Assembly (NCBI GenBank): GCA_947311845.1 | Contig: CAMZMU010000071.1 | Location: forward strand, 20,695,399-20,759,398 | Reading direction: 5' to 3' | Length of the DNA: 64,000 nt | Origin: Poa pratensis | Taxonomy: Eukaryota; Streptophyta; Magnoliopsida; Poales; Poaceae | Part shown: positions 11,481 to 22,327 of the stretch, piece by piece | Layout of the letters: each line of letters starts with the position of its first letter | How positions within the stretch are numbered: position 1 is the stretch's first letter | The notes under the pieces: generated by a model | Seen by the model: only the letters and a program-made list of their open reading frames with translations | Told to the model about the DNA's origin: nothing | Databases searched by the model: none | Translations under genes and position numbers: made by a program

Positions 11481-11738
11481 TATCATGAGCATTACAAATG
11501 AGTCCAAAGATTATAGCATGAAACTCAGAGTGGAAATTTCATGCTCCCGAACTTAGTGATCTCAATATTTTCAAAATTATATATTTAAAAGTTTTAAAAA
11601 ATCATGTATATTGTTCTTAATAATATATCCTACCACCGTGCAAAATCTCAATGCAAAATATTCTGCATTTTTAAGCTACAGAAAAATGACAAATATACAG
11701 GTCTGAGTATAGTGGAGCTCTTTTACGGTGATTGGGAT
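11481..11738. other. AT-rich sequence, possible MITE relic
   Basis: Contains a T/A-rich core with TTTTCAAAATTATA and AATGCAAAATATTCTGCAT. The latter resembles AATGCAAAATATTTTATAT in the inverted-repeat element at 54697-55078, so this may be a distant relative. Clear ends were not found. Confidence 0.3.
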
Positions 11739-12419
11739 GGTACCCGTGGTTCCGTCGGTACCGATGAGTATGATTTCTTCTAACCGTTGATTATGACATG
11801 ATTTATTTTAGCCGTAGATTAAAACACCATCAAGTCCACTGTTCCTTTCACTGTCCCAAATCAATCGTTTTTTTTTTTGGAGACAAAACGATCACTCATC
11901 TAGTCCAGCCGTCGCCTAGGGCCGCCGGCGCCCACTAGGGCAGCCGCCGCCGACGTCAAGGTGTCTCCCTTCACTCACCGGGTCCGCGGCGACGGGGCAG
12001 CAGAACGCCCACCTCCCTCCCTAGTAGGCACGCGGCGAGAGGGCCGTAGCAGCCCACGGCCTGTTGGGGATTTTGGTGGTGTCAGGCGTGGTGAGCGCCG
12101 GCGGCCTCGTTGGCTCGGCGAGCGGCGGCGGCATGGCAGGCGGGGAGGATCGACTGTTATGGCAGGATCCACTGCGAGTCGATCGTCGAGGCTAAACTGT
12201 TCTTCATGCAGCCAGCAGATTTCCATATCGTTTAATGAGGGAGGAGGACAAAGGATAGTTGCAGGCCAGTGCTCAACGTCAGCTGCTACCAGATGTGCTA
12301 CCTTCCATGACCATGCTCTGATGGGACTATCATTTTAGTGAGACATCTGTGGCTTAACTTTAGTGCTCAACGTCATCGGCTACTCAAGCAGTCCAGCATG
12401 TAATCTGAGTAGAATGTCA

Positions 12420-13030
12420 ATAGAACTTCATAAATACTGAGTGGGTAAATTCATCAGTATTGGGTGGGTACCTATTATTGAAAGAGTATGATAACTAAAT
12501 TGATTTCGTATTGGATAACTACATCATGAAAACACATGTGTAACTTTATCAGTACTGGTTGGTTAAATTCATCAATATTGGGTGGTAACTACTACCGAGA
12601 GAGTAGGTAACTATAACGATTTTGTGGTGGATAACTACACATGAAAAAACATGGTTAACTATATCAGTATTAGATGGGTAACTTTATCAGTATTGGATGA
12701 TAACTATTATCAAGAGAGCATGATAAACATGAGTAACTTTATCAGTACTGGGTGGTAACTTCATCAATATTGTGGTGGTAACTATTACCGAGAGAGTATG
12801 GTAACTACATTGATTTTGTGGTGAATAACTACACCATAAAAACATATAGGTGACTTTAACAGTACTGGGTGAGTAACTCCATCTGTATTGGGTGGTAACT
12901 ATTACCGAGAGAGTATGGTAAACATGGGTAACTATATCGGAAAAAATCGAAAACTAATCATTAATATGATCGGTAACTTACATACTACAGCATGGGTAAC
13001 TTATATGTTACGGGATGGGTAACTTGTGGG
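12420..13030 (+). repeat. degenerate tandem array of GGTAACT-type units
   Basis: Repeated phrases such as GGTAACTTTATCAGTACTGG, TGGTAACTATTACCGAGAGAG and GATTTTGTGGT recur about every 100-130 bp, in the same order, with substitutions and deletions. At least five units can be followed. Stops occur in every frame, so it is not a repeat protein. Confidence 0.75.
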
Positions 13031-13315
13031 TCCGAAAAAAAAGTTGTCAGAATATGTCAATATGGGATCTAGTTTCGAAAATCTCGTAGCGATTAGCTCA
13101 GCGGTGAAAACGGAGTCTAAATCAGATAAACGGTTTGAGCTACAAAACTTTTTAAATTTTCGGATTTTACATTAAATGCGGGATGACATCAGCTTTTTTG
13201 ATTTTTTTTGTCATGCATGCATGTGGAGGAGGCAATTTCTCTAACTCGCTCGTACACATGGAAAGTCTGAACGATTCCGCACCATACGATCGAAAATCAA
13301 CGTCTCGCGTTAAGC

Positions 13316-13499
13316 TTAAATAAAATAAGTAGAAAACAATTACAAATAATGGTCCCACATAATTTGGTACCGGTCCCACGTAATTCCGGTACCGGTAGAT
13401 TTTACGTTTAAATAAAATAATTAAAATACAATTACAAATAATGGTCCCACATAATTTGGTACCGGTCCCACGTAATTCCGGTACCGGTCCCACACATTT
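13316..13499 (+). repeat. 92-bp tandem duplication
   Basis: Two adjacent copies of a unit with ATTACAAATAATGGTCCCAC and GGTACCGGTCCCACGTAATT; equivalent bases lie 92 bp apart (GGTCCC at 13351 and 13443). Confidence 0.85.
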
Positions 13500-13526
13500 T
13501 TTGGTACCGCGGAACCGGTGGGTACC

Positions 13527-13869
13527 GTCAGTCTGGTACCGCCAATTTTAGCACCGTCAGATCAAGGCGTATAAACGGTTCTTAAAAATGCCAAGCACCA
13601 TAAAACTTATATAGTGAATAATACATAGTTTCAAATCTTAACTTTAACATTTTTGTGTAGCACATAATACAAAAAAACGCACAGTAATTTTGCATACTTT
13701 AGTATACATCATTGAAAACATGCAGAATTTTTTTCCGGAAATTTTAAAACTTTCGAATGTATTTTTTAAATTTTATAAAATAGTAGGATCACTAGAACTT
13801 GGGAGCCAACATGATTTTCTGGTTAAGTCTAGACATGCGTCTTTCCCTGTCCATCCTCTTTTCAAAGAC
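13527..13869. other. AT-rich, no gene recognised
   Basis: No supported frame. The 61-codon plus frame at 13690 has no recognisable domain. Confidence 0.4.
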
Positions 13870-14225
13870 GTATGATAAGGTGTGTAGTAGTGTACTCTCA
13901 AATATTGAGATACAGTTTTTTTTTTTTTTTTTGAGAATATTGAGATACATGGTTACTAATGGGTGAGCCACCAAAGGCTGAGTTACTCAGCCCATCCAAA
14001 CCATGTGAATATAAACTGCCTAGCTTCTCCGCATTCCATTACAGGATGGTGAAATATATAGTAGAAGGAAGACAAATGTGACAATGGAGCGAGGAGGAGC
14101 GTGTCGAGTGTAGAATGATGTTAGAACTGGATCAGCACACTGTATTGTGGCTAGCTGAACGCATATGGGAATATGATGCATATCGGGAATTCGAGCAGCA
14201 GGTCCAAAGGCTACACCCGTAGGAT
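13870..14225 (+). repeat. dispersed block, copy A, third part
   Basis: Carries the hallmark order of the block family: GTGTACTCTCAAATATTGA, a GGCTGAGTTACTCAGCCCATC segment, the TATA-like GTGAATATAAACTGCC at about 14004, a purine-rich stretch GAGCGAGGAGGAGCGTG, GAACTGGATCAGCA, and TGATGCATATCGGGAATTCGAGCAGCAG near 14174-14203. An 18-T run at about 13915 interrupts it with a short local duplication (ATTGAGATACA twice). Confidence 0.8.
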
Positions 14226-14279
14226 TTTCGTACTGGTGGGCAGAAGTATCAGTTTTATTAGCGGTTCTTTTTGGACTGT

Positions 14280-14570
14280 AAGCTGTGGCAAGATGGTTAG
14301 GAAGATGGTTGTACCCTCAGCCCACCAGAGTTCAAACCTCAGATTTGACGCTGATCTTTCTCATTTAAGGCGAAATATTTTTTAGTGGGAGGCGACGTTC
14401 CCGTCGACAGCGAGGCGTCCGTGGTGACTTCATCAATCTCAAGACCCAATCCGCCGGCTCAGTCTTTCGGAGGTGCTCGTAGGGGTATGGTGTGCGTGTG
14501 TGCGTTCATAGGGGTGAGTGTATGCGCGTGTATGTGAGCGTCTGCGTTGTACTGTGTTTAGCAAAAACAA
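14280..14570 (+). mobile_element. tRNA-derived SINE (plus strand)
   Basis: Starts with a tRNA-like region: CTGTGGCAAGATGGTTAGG as a possible A box and AGTTCAAACCTC at about 14329 as a B box. It ends with a body shared with the SINE at 34735-35048: GACAGCGAGGCG, GTGGTGACTTC, CCGGCTCAGTC, GAGGTGCTC, ATAGGGGTGAGTGTATG and TGTACTGTGTTT. Target duplications were not clearly found. It interrupts copy A of the dispersed block. Confidence 0.75.
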
Positions 14571-15214
14571 AAGTATCCCACAAGACGCGTGAGATGGATT
14601 GTAAGATTTCCCAGAGCCAGAACGCAAACACGTCGTCCAACTAAAAGCGACGACACATGATGGACCCGAGTTCATTTTTCGAAAAGGCAAACCATACCCT
14701 GCACCGGAACGACTTGCACGTCCCTAGTTTATTGCAAAAGTTACCGTACCTCCAAATTTACAAGTCAATGGTCACACGAGGTGGAAACATGGATCGACTG
14801 GCAGACACGGTGTTTTGACTCGTGCGTCTAGATGCACATGTTATGAAAATGTATTTATATTTAACAATGTCAAAAGTGTAAACAATAAATTCTTGAGTAC
14901 ATTTGGACATTCTTTGGTCACATAAAAAAGTTTCACGGAAAAAGATATTTGTGGACTGTGCAAAAAAAATGTCTCGTACAAATTTATTTGGAGCATCAGG
15001 ATTTGTCTTGTTTACACCTCCCACAAAAATATTATTTTTTTCTTAAAACTTTGTGTATGGACATAAATGTCCAGACGTATATCCGAAATTTTTGTTTGAA
15101 TATTTTGACATTTGAAAATATACTTTTTAGTTAATGCCATCAGATGGTCCTACGACCTAAAAATAATTTTCGATACAAAAGTCTCTATGCATCTTGCAGT
15201 CTATTAGCATGTCG
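14571..15214. other. no gene; possible MITE with inverted AATGTCAAAA segments
   Basis: An AT-rich stretch at about 14830-15130 contains AATGTCAAAAGTGTAAACAA and, in the opposite orientation near 15115, a similar AAATGTCAAAATATTCAAACAA, suggesting a decayed inverted-repeat element. No frame is supported. Confidence 0.35.
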
Positions 15215-15565
15215 TCGGTCAACCTGCCTGAAAATAACTCATACAACCTCTATCAGCCGATTCCACTGATAATTCACACGTCCCCGCTGCTCCACATGGA
15301 GGAATGACCACACATGTGAATCAATTGGATGTCTTTGTGAATAATGTGTAACAAAATGGACAACTCCAGTCTTGTTTAAAACAATATCGTTTCGATAATT
15401 CAACACGTCTGAGATGTTGTTTTCTTTTCAATCACATTCAATCAATTTCAAAAAACAAGCGAACTGACATGAGATAAATAACTGATAAACCGACTCATCT
15501 GAATCACAAAAGACGCATTTCTTACACTGAATTCATTGCCGCTTAACAAGATTATTCTATACCAC
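15215..15565 (-). mobile_element. LINE relic with zf-RVT motif
   Basis: On the minus strand the region at 15565-15215 translates with stops to NLVKRQ, then KKCVFCDSDES, then LFISCQF, matching the zinc-binding end of plant LINE reverse transcriptases (CxFC, then H/Q-LF-x-SC). It is more decayed than the 9.5-10.3 kb relic and seems to come from a different copy. Confidence 0.65.
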
Positions 15566-15960
15566 TAGTAAAAGAGCCAAGTTTTTCTTTCTTGTGACCA
15601 CCCGTTCGGTTAAGTGTACCCAGCCTTACGGCACCATCCGGTTATCCCACCACTAGTACAGATCGGTCAAATGCACACGGCCGACTTGGTCATGGCACGT
15701 ATAGCGCCCGTCGCTATCCATGGATGGGCGATGTGGTCATCCATCGCACGCGGTCAAATATACCGTGTGCGATGGGTCACACTTCGCATACCATTAATAC
15801 AAATGTGTCGTGTGCGGGATGATGTGGCCAACTTCACAGACGATTTGTTGAAATCGTGTGCATTATTTAGTATCGCACACGATTATGTTTATTTCGCCGT
15901 GCGTTTTATGTTTTTATCGCAAGGGTCCTACTAGCTGAATCGCCTGTGTATGTCGTCCAA
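15566..15960 (+). repeat. unclassified DNA-transposon-like fragment with palindrome
   Basis: Contains a palindrome at 15741-15775 (CCATCGCACGCGGT...ACCGTGTGCGATGG) and further GCACACGAT / CGTGTGCG motifs in both orientations. Repeats of this kind are typical of subterminal regions of CACTA-type elements, but no CACTA terminus was found, so the class is uncertain. Confidence 0.35.
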
Positions 15961-16365
15961 TCGCCCAATTCCTAAAAACGCTTAAATCCTAAAGAGATTT
16001 TGTTTTGGATAGTTAAACTATACACAAACGAATCTTATAATGGTTAACACCTAATTTTTTTGAGGAGTTATGTGTCAAAGTTCCCTCTCTCTCCAAATTT
16101 TAGGAGCTTCCACAACTTTTCAATAAAGATTCCAATTGCTCCTCTCCCGCCTGGTGCGCCTCCTCTCACGGCCTCCGCCGTCAGATGTCATCCCCACGAC
16201 CAACATATGCCCTAATTGCATCGGGAATGGAACCTTTTGTTCTCATCCGCACCCCAGTGACCCCTCGCCGACATAACACCGTCGGAATCGCTGCAAGCAG
16301 CACCGCCTGCGGCAACAAAGCGGCTTAAGATGACAATGGTCGTGCCCTCAACGAAGGCCATCGAT
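15961..16365. other. no gene recognised
   Basis: Spacer leading into the frames at 16370. A CT-rich stretch lies at 16140-16200. No repeat identified. Confidence 0.35.
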
Positions 16366-16369
16366 AAGG

Positions 16370-17151
16370 TTGCACCGCGTGCGAAGACTGGATACCCACC
16401 TATGTGCTCCAGCCGATGGTAGCAAGCGAAACATAAAGATGTCTTCAGTGGGCAAATCCCTCCACGAGGTATTGGTAAAGAAGAAGAAGCCGCATCCCAC
16501 TTGGAACCGTACCCCTACGTTGTGTCGATGCCTTCTCCTCCATCTTCATCCCTCCCTCACCTCCTCTGCCATCCCCTACAACCATTTGCGTCTGTTACAA
16601 CTATCTTGCCCACCAAGTTTTCGATATAATGACCGAAAGGTCGAAAACTTGTTTTTTCGTTTTTTAACCAATTTGGGCGATGTAATGTGGCAATTATCGT
16701 TTGTTCTTGATGACAATAGTGAAGATGAAGATGTTGCAAAAGTCATGTCTTATTTGGATGAATCACATGTACTCGGCCTCGATGACATAGCTTTGTGTAT
16801 GGAAAATACGATGTGAGGGACGAAGCTCACGGGAGAGATGACCCTGAAGTGGAGGACGATGATCTAAAAGAGGATAAGATAAAAAAATCCCATGGAGACA
16901 CAACAAGCTCAACAAAATCATGTAGAAAAGATGATATTGCTCGGTTGAAACATATCAAACAAAGGAGAGGTTTTGGATTAGGATTGAAGAGTAATACTTT
17001 CCCATCGATGGATGTGATTCAAGATCAATGCAACCAATGGTTTGGTTATGTTAATCAAGGGAACCTTGCACGACCAAGTGGAGTGTCAAAGAGTCCCATG
17101 GTAATCTCAATCATAGAGGCCAAAGTTACTAATGTATCTGCAAAACCTTGA
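16370..17151 (+). pseudogene. hypothetical gene fragment, acidic/lysine-rich
   Basis: Two overlapping plus frames (16370-16816 and 16795-17151) read a lysine-rich N-terminal part, then an acidic stretch (LDDNSEDEDVAKVMSYLDES), then a charged region ending with KHIKQRRGFGLG and DQCNQWFGYV. I do not recognise the family. The shift of frame at about 16800 and the many stops upstream suggest a broken gene, possibly one captured by a transposon. A spliced gene with an intron near 16815 cannot be ruled out. Confidence 0.35.
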
Positions 17152-17254
17152 AGAGCAGTTATGAGAGGGAAGTCTCTCCTCATCCTACCCTTTCTTGGTC
17201 CTGTTAAGTATCCTCGTATCATATTTGATAAAGGGACGGAATCTACTATGTATG

Positions 17255-17605
17255 CTTATTCGAAATCTTGCATGAGTAGTCCACTTCTAGAACTCGATCG
17301 GGCTGTTCACTGCGAGGCATGTGCCGTCCTCTTTGACTTCAAGCAATGTCCTATCTAAAGATAAATGCATGCTCTTGATTTACAATCCTTTAATACTTTG
17401 ACAGTGTACTCTCGGAATACAATCATCAAGATATATATAGCTGGTTGATTGCTTGGTGAACACTAAAATACGAGCTACTCCATAGTCACGGCCCATATAT
17501 ATCTAGAATCTCCACAAGGTAGATATCTAGCATCAAGTCGATTTCAGCATAAAGTTTTGTTTCCGTTCTGGATTATAACTACCAGATATATGAAGAAAGA
17601 TTAGC
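17255..17605 (+). repeat. dispersed duplication, copy 2 (pairs with 8090-8420)
   Basis: Aligns with 8090-8420 through ACTCGATCGGGCTGTTCACTG, ACTTTGACAGTGTACTCTCGGAATACAATC, ATATATATAGCTGG and TAGATATCTAGCATCA, with small deletions. The match stops near 17605, where GC-rich non-LTR-like sequence begins. Confidence 0.8.
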
Positions 17606-18855
17606 AGCCTAACCTCCCGGGTCGCCTCACAGGCGACTCCGGAGGTCTCCCCGCCGCCACCCCTAGGGCTTTTCAATCCGCTGCCCTGTCCACCCTACCG
17701 CCGTCGGAGGAGGCCGTCGCCAGCGGACGGCGGCGGTGGGGTGCCCAAATAAGTCTTTTTCTCTTTTTTCGCTGGCCCTAGTGGTCGTCTTCGCGTCCAA
17801 CTCGTCGGAATCAATCTGGCCGCCGCCGGGGATCTGACCGCGTACGGTCGCCTCAGGGAAGGCTGCCGATATGTGCCCCTGCTTTTGGGCCGCCGCTGGC
17901 CGTCCCCGAGAGCACAAGCGAACGGAATCGTGGAGTCTTGCCGGCCGGCCGGCCGGAGCATGTGCGAATCAGCTGGAGCTTGTACGTATTGTATGCACCA
18001 GCAGCATGCAAGCTCGGCTGAAGTCGTTGATGAGCACGATTGGATGCGTCTGGACGGATCTGCGTCATGTACGCGTCCGGCTTATTTCGGCCGCGGATCT
18101 TCCTCCGGCTGTGCAGGTCTGCCTTCGCCAGTCGTCATCATGCTATCCTGGCCAAGATACGCCGCCGCCTCCATGGTGTGCAGGCGCAAACTGGGATGCT
18201 CAGGATCGTCGGTTGCCAAATTTTACAGACTTGTTCACCAGTGGTTTTCGTCGGGTTCCGGAAGGATCCGTTGGCAATCTCGAATGGACTTTTATATCTA
18301 GAGACTCCTAGATCGGATGAGATTCGGTCGCGTTGGAGTGAGCGACGCGAAGCTCTGCTTTTATTGCCATCATGGGCAAATCCATGGTGAAATCAGAGGC
18401 GAAGAATGTCACGAAAGCTGAAATTGGAGGACTAGTAATGGTGATTGAAGCCTTTGCTGTGAGGAAGAACTTGCTTGGAGGTCCAGGAACTGTAGCAGCG
18501 GTATGTAAATGGGGGCGACAGCACAGGTGAAGTTCAGAGTCTTACTTTCAGGGTGAAAATCTAAGGTCTGGGCTTAATTGGTTGTGCCTGGCAATGTCCT
18601 TATTGAAGACATTGTTTTGACAGCGGGAACTATCTCCAGGGTGAAAACCCAAGATTTTCGATCGGGCGACGACGGCGCTTGTGCACTGTTTCCTTCTTGA
18701 AGACGTTACTTTTGGAGAATTTGAACATCATGTGTTGTATTGGTGGTGGTTGTGCTGCGGCTGCAAGGATTGTATCTCCGTACTAGGGCTTTTCTTTTTA
18801 GTTTCTTCTTCTTATTGTTTTTGGGCTGTGTGCATCCGTAATACCTTAAGGTGTG
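17606..18855 (+). mobile_element. non-LTR retroelement-like relic
   Basis: A GC-rich 5' part (CCTCCCGGGTCGCC... at 17615) is followed by a stretch with repeated GGGTGAAAA..CC phrases (18550, 18637) and a T-rich 3' part ending in GGGCTGTGTGCATCCGTA at about 18840. The reverse complement of this last motif occurs at the 3' ends of the LINE relics at 1390 and 9563. No reverse-transcriptase frame remains. The overlapping GC-rich open frames at 17870-18390 are probably not genes. Confidence 0.4.
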
Positions 18856-20019
18856 TTTGGTTTTGGGATGTGTCCATGATGCCTCTGTCTCTGACTGAAA
18901 CATTCCAATGGCAACAGGAAACATCCAATTGTGTCCATCAAGAGCATTGCATGCTGCAAACTGACCATTCCACTTTCCAGTCAAAAAAGATGAGTCGATG
19001 CTCAAATATGGACAACACCCTGCTTTAAATCCATCTATGCAAGGCTTTAAACACATAAACTTTTTGCTGAAATAAACCTTGCCATCCTCTTTTACCTCAG
19101 TATCTATCTCCACCACACTGCCAGGTGACCTCTTCTCCACCTCTGCTTTAAAACTATACAACATACTAAATGTATTTGCCCAATCACCATATAATTCTTT
19201 CATTGCCCTTTGTTTTGCCTTCCACACTGTGGTATATTTCAGCACAATGGGATACATCTTTTCCAGGTTAAATTTAAGTCTCTTTGTTGTAGTGTTTGGT
19301 TTCTTGGCTAAAATAGGAGTAATCTTTTGTGTAATTCAAAGCTGTGATGTCATCCTTGAAACTCTCTGTGAACTGCTCATACATGTATGCTGATGTAGGA
19401 TTTGATTTACCCTGATTGTGTAACCATCAGGTTGTCGTCTAGCAGATATGTACCACTTGCAAGGGTTGGAAACTCCATCAAACCTTGGCACCTAGCATAA
19501 AATTTCTTTCGATCAGTCCACAGAGTCTTGGCCTCAAACTCATGTTTCACTGTATAGGTCTTGAAACACATCCTAAACTCATCCATGTTTGGCCACATCT
19601 TCCCCACCTCAATGACGGGGTTCTCTTTGTCATACACATACACCAGCTCATCATCATGTGCATCATCTGCAGCATATTCCATCAACTCTCCATCCACTTC
19701 TTCAGGGCCTGAATTTGTGTTAGCTTCAGCAGGCAAAGCACTGTCATCCTTCTCCTTATCTCTGTCATCAACTGGAATTCCAAAAATTTCGGCCATCTTA
19801 GTGTCAGCTATTGGTGCAATGACCAAATCTGTGTGTTCAGCTAATTCTACTAAATTCCAATCAACAACAACCTTTCTAGCACCATGGCATCCCTATTCTG
19901 CATCTGCAGCAGCCCCTGTTTCTTCACATATCACTGTCAGTTTAGTAAGCATTGGCAACAACATCTGCTTCTCTGCAGCCTACTTAGCATCTGCCATCTG
20001 TGAAGCCATCTTTGATGGC
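18856..20019 (-). pseudogene. Mutator-like (MULE) transposase, C-terminal-side part, truncated
   Basis: The minus-strand frame 19826-19407 gives the MuDR N-terminal DNA-binding region (VIEVGKMWPNMDEFRMCF, then YTVKHEFEAKTLWTDRKKF and YARCQG). Frame 19257-18868 gives the start of the MULE transposase core: CPYLSIDSSFLTGKWNG, with the first catalytic-type Asp in IDS, and ALDGHNWMFPVAIGMFQSE. The protein stops being recognisable just after QSETEASW (about 18868), so the second half of the catalytic domain is missing. An intervening frame break lies near 19260-19400. The N-terminal part lies across the Gypsy insertion at 28016-28475. Confidence 0.85.
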
Positions 20020-20285
20020 TGATACGTGTCAAACGTATCTATAATTTATGATGTTCCATGTTGATATTATACCAATTGTTACATGTTTTATATACACTTC
20101 ATAGCATTTTTATGCATTTTCTGGGACTAACCTATTAACAAGATGCCACAGTGCCAGTTCCTGTTTTCTGCTTGTAACACCCCGGCCTACCCCGGGCCGG
20201 GCCTGTCACCCCTGACAGCTCTCTAAGATCTCTAGACTGGCCCCACAGATCAACACCGGTCTTTTCTGCGCACTTTGTCCTCACT

Positions 20286-20400
20286 CGTGCGCACCCGGGA
20301 AGTACTTCCCGGTCGGTCACCCATCCTTGGGAGTGCTCCGGGCCAAGCACGCTTAACCTCGGAGTTCCTTCCAGATGAGCTTCCGGAAAAGAAGTTGCAA
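20286..20400 (-). repeat. 5S-rRNA-like domain of left Cassandra LTR
   Basis: On the minus strand the segment reads GGAACTCCGAGGTTAAGCG, then TGCTTGG, then AGGATGGGTGACC and GGGAAGT, in the order of plant 5S rRNA with its internal A-box and C-box promoter elements. Several positions differ from a functional 5S gene and the 5' third is weakly conserved, so this is a 5S-like LTR module and not a ribosomal RNA gene. Confidence 0.85.
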
Positions 20401-20732
20401 CTTGTTGATATGAGTACTCTATCAATCCTGTTAAGCCCTGAGCCAGGATCTCACATCCTTCCCCCCTTAGAAGACCGACGCCCTCGTCGGTCAGCCCCAG
20501 TCCAGGAACTTCCCCTCTTGGTACACGTCTGTGCGCCCAGTGCCGGCACATGCTCCACATGTCCGCGCCCCTGACCCGCACACGCCCGTGTTGCCGCGAG
20601 GGTCGGCTATGATACCAAATGTAACACCCCGGCCTACCCCCGGGCCGGGCCTGTCACCCCTGGCAGCTCTCTAGGATCTCTAGACTGGCCCCACAGATCA
20701 ACACCGGTCTTTTCTGCGCACTTTGTCCTCAC

Positions 20733-20847
20733 TCGTGCGCACCCGGGAAGTACTTCCCGGTCGGTCACCCATCCTTGGGAGTGCTCCGGGCCAAGCACGC
20801 TTAACCTCGGAGTTCCTTCCAGATGAGCTTCCGGAAAAGAAGTTGCA
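20733..20847 (-). repeat. 5S-rRNA-like domain of right Cassandra LTR
   Basis: Second copy of the same module, almost identical to the one at 20286-20400. The two LTRs differ by only a few bases, which points to a fairly young insertion. Confidence 0.85.
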
Positions 20848-22327
20848 ACTTGTTGATATGAGTATTCTATCAATCCTGTTAAGCCCTGAGCCAGGATCTC
20901 ACACTGTTGTTTTTGTATTCCAGAAAAGCTAGTCTGGAAATATTCTCGGAATTGGACGAAACTTGGACAGAAACTCCTATTTTTCCAACACGAAGACGGA
21001 GTCCAGAGGAGGGCCACGTGGCACCCACACCATGGGGCCGCGCCCCCCCCCCCCGCCGCGCCGTGGGGTGGTGTGGGGGCCCTCGTGGCTCCGCAGCCGC
21101 CGCCCTTTCGCCTATTTATTCTTCCCGACGCGAAAACCCTAAAGACCCGAGCCATTATCCATGAAAAGTTCCAGAGACGCCGCCGCCGTCAACCCTAGCT
21201 CAGGAGGGTTCAGAAGCTCTTCCCGGCACCCTGCCGGAGAGGGGAATCATCACCGGAGGGCTCTACATCATCATGCCTGCCTCCGGAGTGATGCGTGAGT
21301 AGTTCATCCTTGGACTACGGGTCCATGGCAGTAGCTAGATGGTTGTCTCTCCACTTTATGCTATCATGTTTAGATCTTGTGAGCTGCCTATTATGATCAA
21401 GATCATCTTATTGTAATGCTACATGTTGTGTTTGCTGGGATCCGATGAATATTGAATACTATGTCAAGTTGATTATCAATCTATCTTATATGTTATTTAT
21501 GATCTTGCATGCTTTTCGTTACTAGTAGATGCTTTGGCCAAATAGATGCTTGTAACTCCAAGAGTGAGTATTTATGCTAGATAGTGGGTTCATGCCTCCG
21601 GTAATCTGGGAGAGTGACAACAACTTCTAAGATTGTGTATGTGCTGTTGCCACTAGGGATAAAATAACCGATGCTTAGTTTAAGGGTACGCCGTTAGGTC
21701 TAATGCATTTGTTTACTTTACGCACATTACTTAATGCAATTATCTGTTGCTTGCAACTTAATACCAACGGGGAACTCGGTATGACAACCTGGCGGTGGAT
21801 TATTAGTCATAGACGCTGTTGGATAACGGTCTATGTATTTTGTCGTAATGCCCACATGAATATCATAGTAATCATCATGTCATATATATGCATTGTTATG
21901 CGCTCAATATTTTGTCAATTGCCCAGCTGTAATTTGTTCACCCAGCATGTTAGTTATCTTTTATGGAGAGACACCACTAGTGAACTGTGGACCCCGGTCC
22001 ATTCTTTTACATTGATAATACAACCAACTGCAAACACTGTTCCTTTTCATTCTCTGTAATTTAATACTGTTTTCCACATTATACGTTTAATCCTTTGTTT
22101 TCAGCAAGCCGATGAGATTGACAACCTCACTGTTTCGTTGGGGCAAAGTAGTTTGATTGTGTTGTGTGCAGATTCCACGTCAGCGCGCCACTGACAACCT
22201 TCCGAAGTGATTTCTTGCTCCTACTGTTTCGATTAAACCTTGGTTTCATACTGAGGGAAAACTGCTTCTATACTACATCATACCTTCCTCTTGGGGTCTC
22301 CCAACGAACGTGTGATCCACGCAATCA

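Larger units (their letters stand above)
11739..13526. mobile_element. unclassified element with inverted GGTACC ends and tandem arrays
   Basis: About 1.8 kb bounded by an imperfect inverted repeat: 11739-11762 reads GGTACCCGTGGTTCC... and 13503-13526, reversed, reads GGTACCCACCGGTTCC..., with one small gap each way. Inside are a GC-rich stretch (11900-12210), a long run of GGTAACT-containing degenerate repeats (12420-13030) and a 92-bp tandem duplication (13316-13499). It has no transposase frame. A non-autonomous DNA transposon is the likeliest explanation. Target duplications were not found and the true ends may lie further out. Confidence 0.4.
20173..20903 (-). mobile_element. Cassandra TRIM retrotransposon with 5S-like LTRs
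   Basis: A 731-bp element with direct terminal repeats at 20173-20455 (283 bp) and 20620-20903 (284 bp) and a 164-bp interior without coding capacity. Read on the minus strand, the LTR starts TGTGAGATCC and ends GGTGTTACA. The primer-binding site TTTGGTATCATAGCC lies next to the right LTR and a polypurine tract AAGGGGGGAAGGA next to the left one. Each LTR carries a 5S-rRNA-like stretch with AACTCCGAGGTTAAGCGTGC and GGATGGGTGACC, the hallmark of Cassandra. The target duplication is CTGCT / CTGTT (20168-20172, 20904-20908). The empty site is preserved in the sister LTR near 26597. Confidence 0.92.
20020..22327 (+). repeat. Gypsy-type 5' LTR containing a TRIM insertion
   Basis: Nearly identical to the right LTR except for the 20173-20903 insertion and scattered single changes. 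Frames inside it, such as the one at 21703-22059, are shared with the other LTR and are not genes. Confidence 0.9.

Noticed and set aside
12420..13030. Repeat array considered as a CRISPR-like or repeat-protein locus
   Set aside because: Plant nuclear context, degenerate units without uniform spacers, stops in all frames.
15741..15775. Perfect palindrome considered as a regulatory operator
   Set aside because: Similar GCACACG motifs cluster around it as in subterminal transposon repeats; no gene start nearby.
17663..18390. Several overlapping GC-rich frames on both strands
   Set aside because: Mutually exclusive, no domain, lie within a non-LTR-like relic; open only because of high GC content.
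20286..20400. Candidate 5S rRNA gene
   Set aside because: Diverged in its 5' third, duplicated exactly at LTR spacing, and inside a TRIM; it is the Cassandra 5S-like module.
21703..22059. 118-residue plus frame (also 27472-27885)
   Set aside because: Identical position in both LTRs of the Gypsy-type element; LTR sequence, not a gene.
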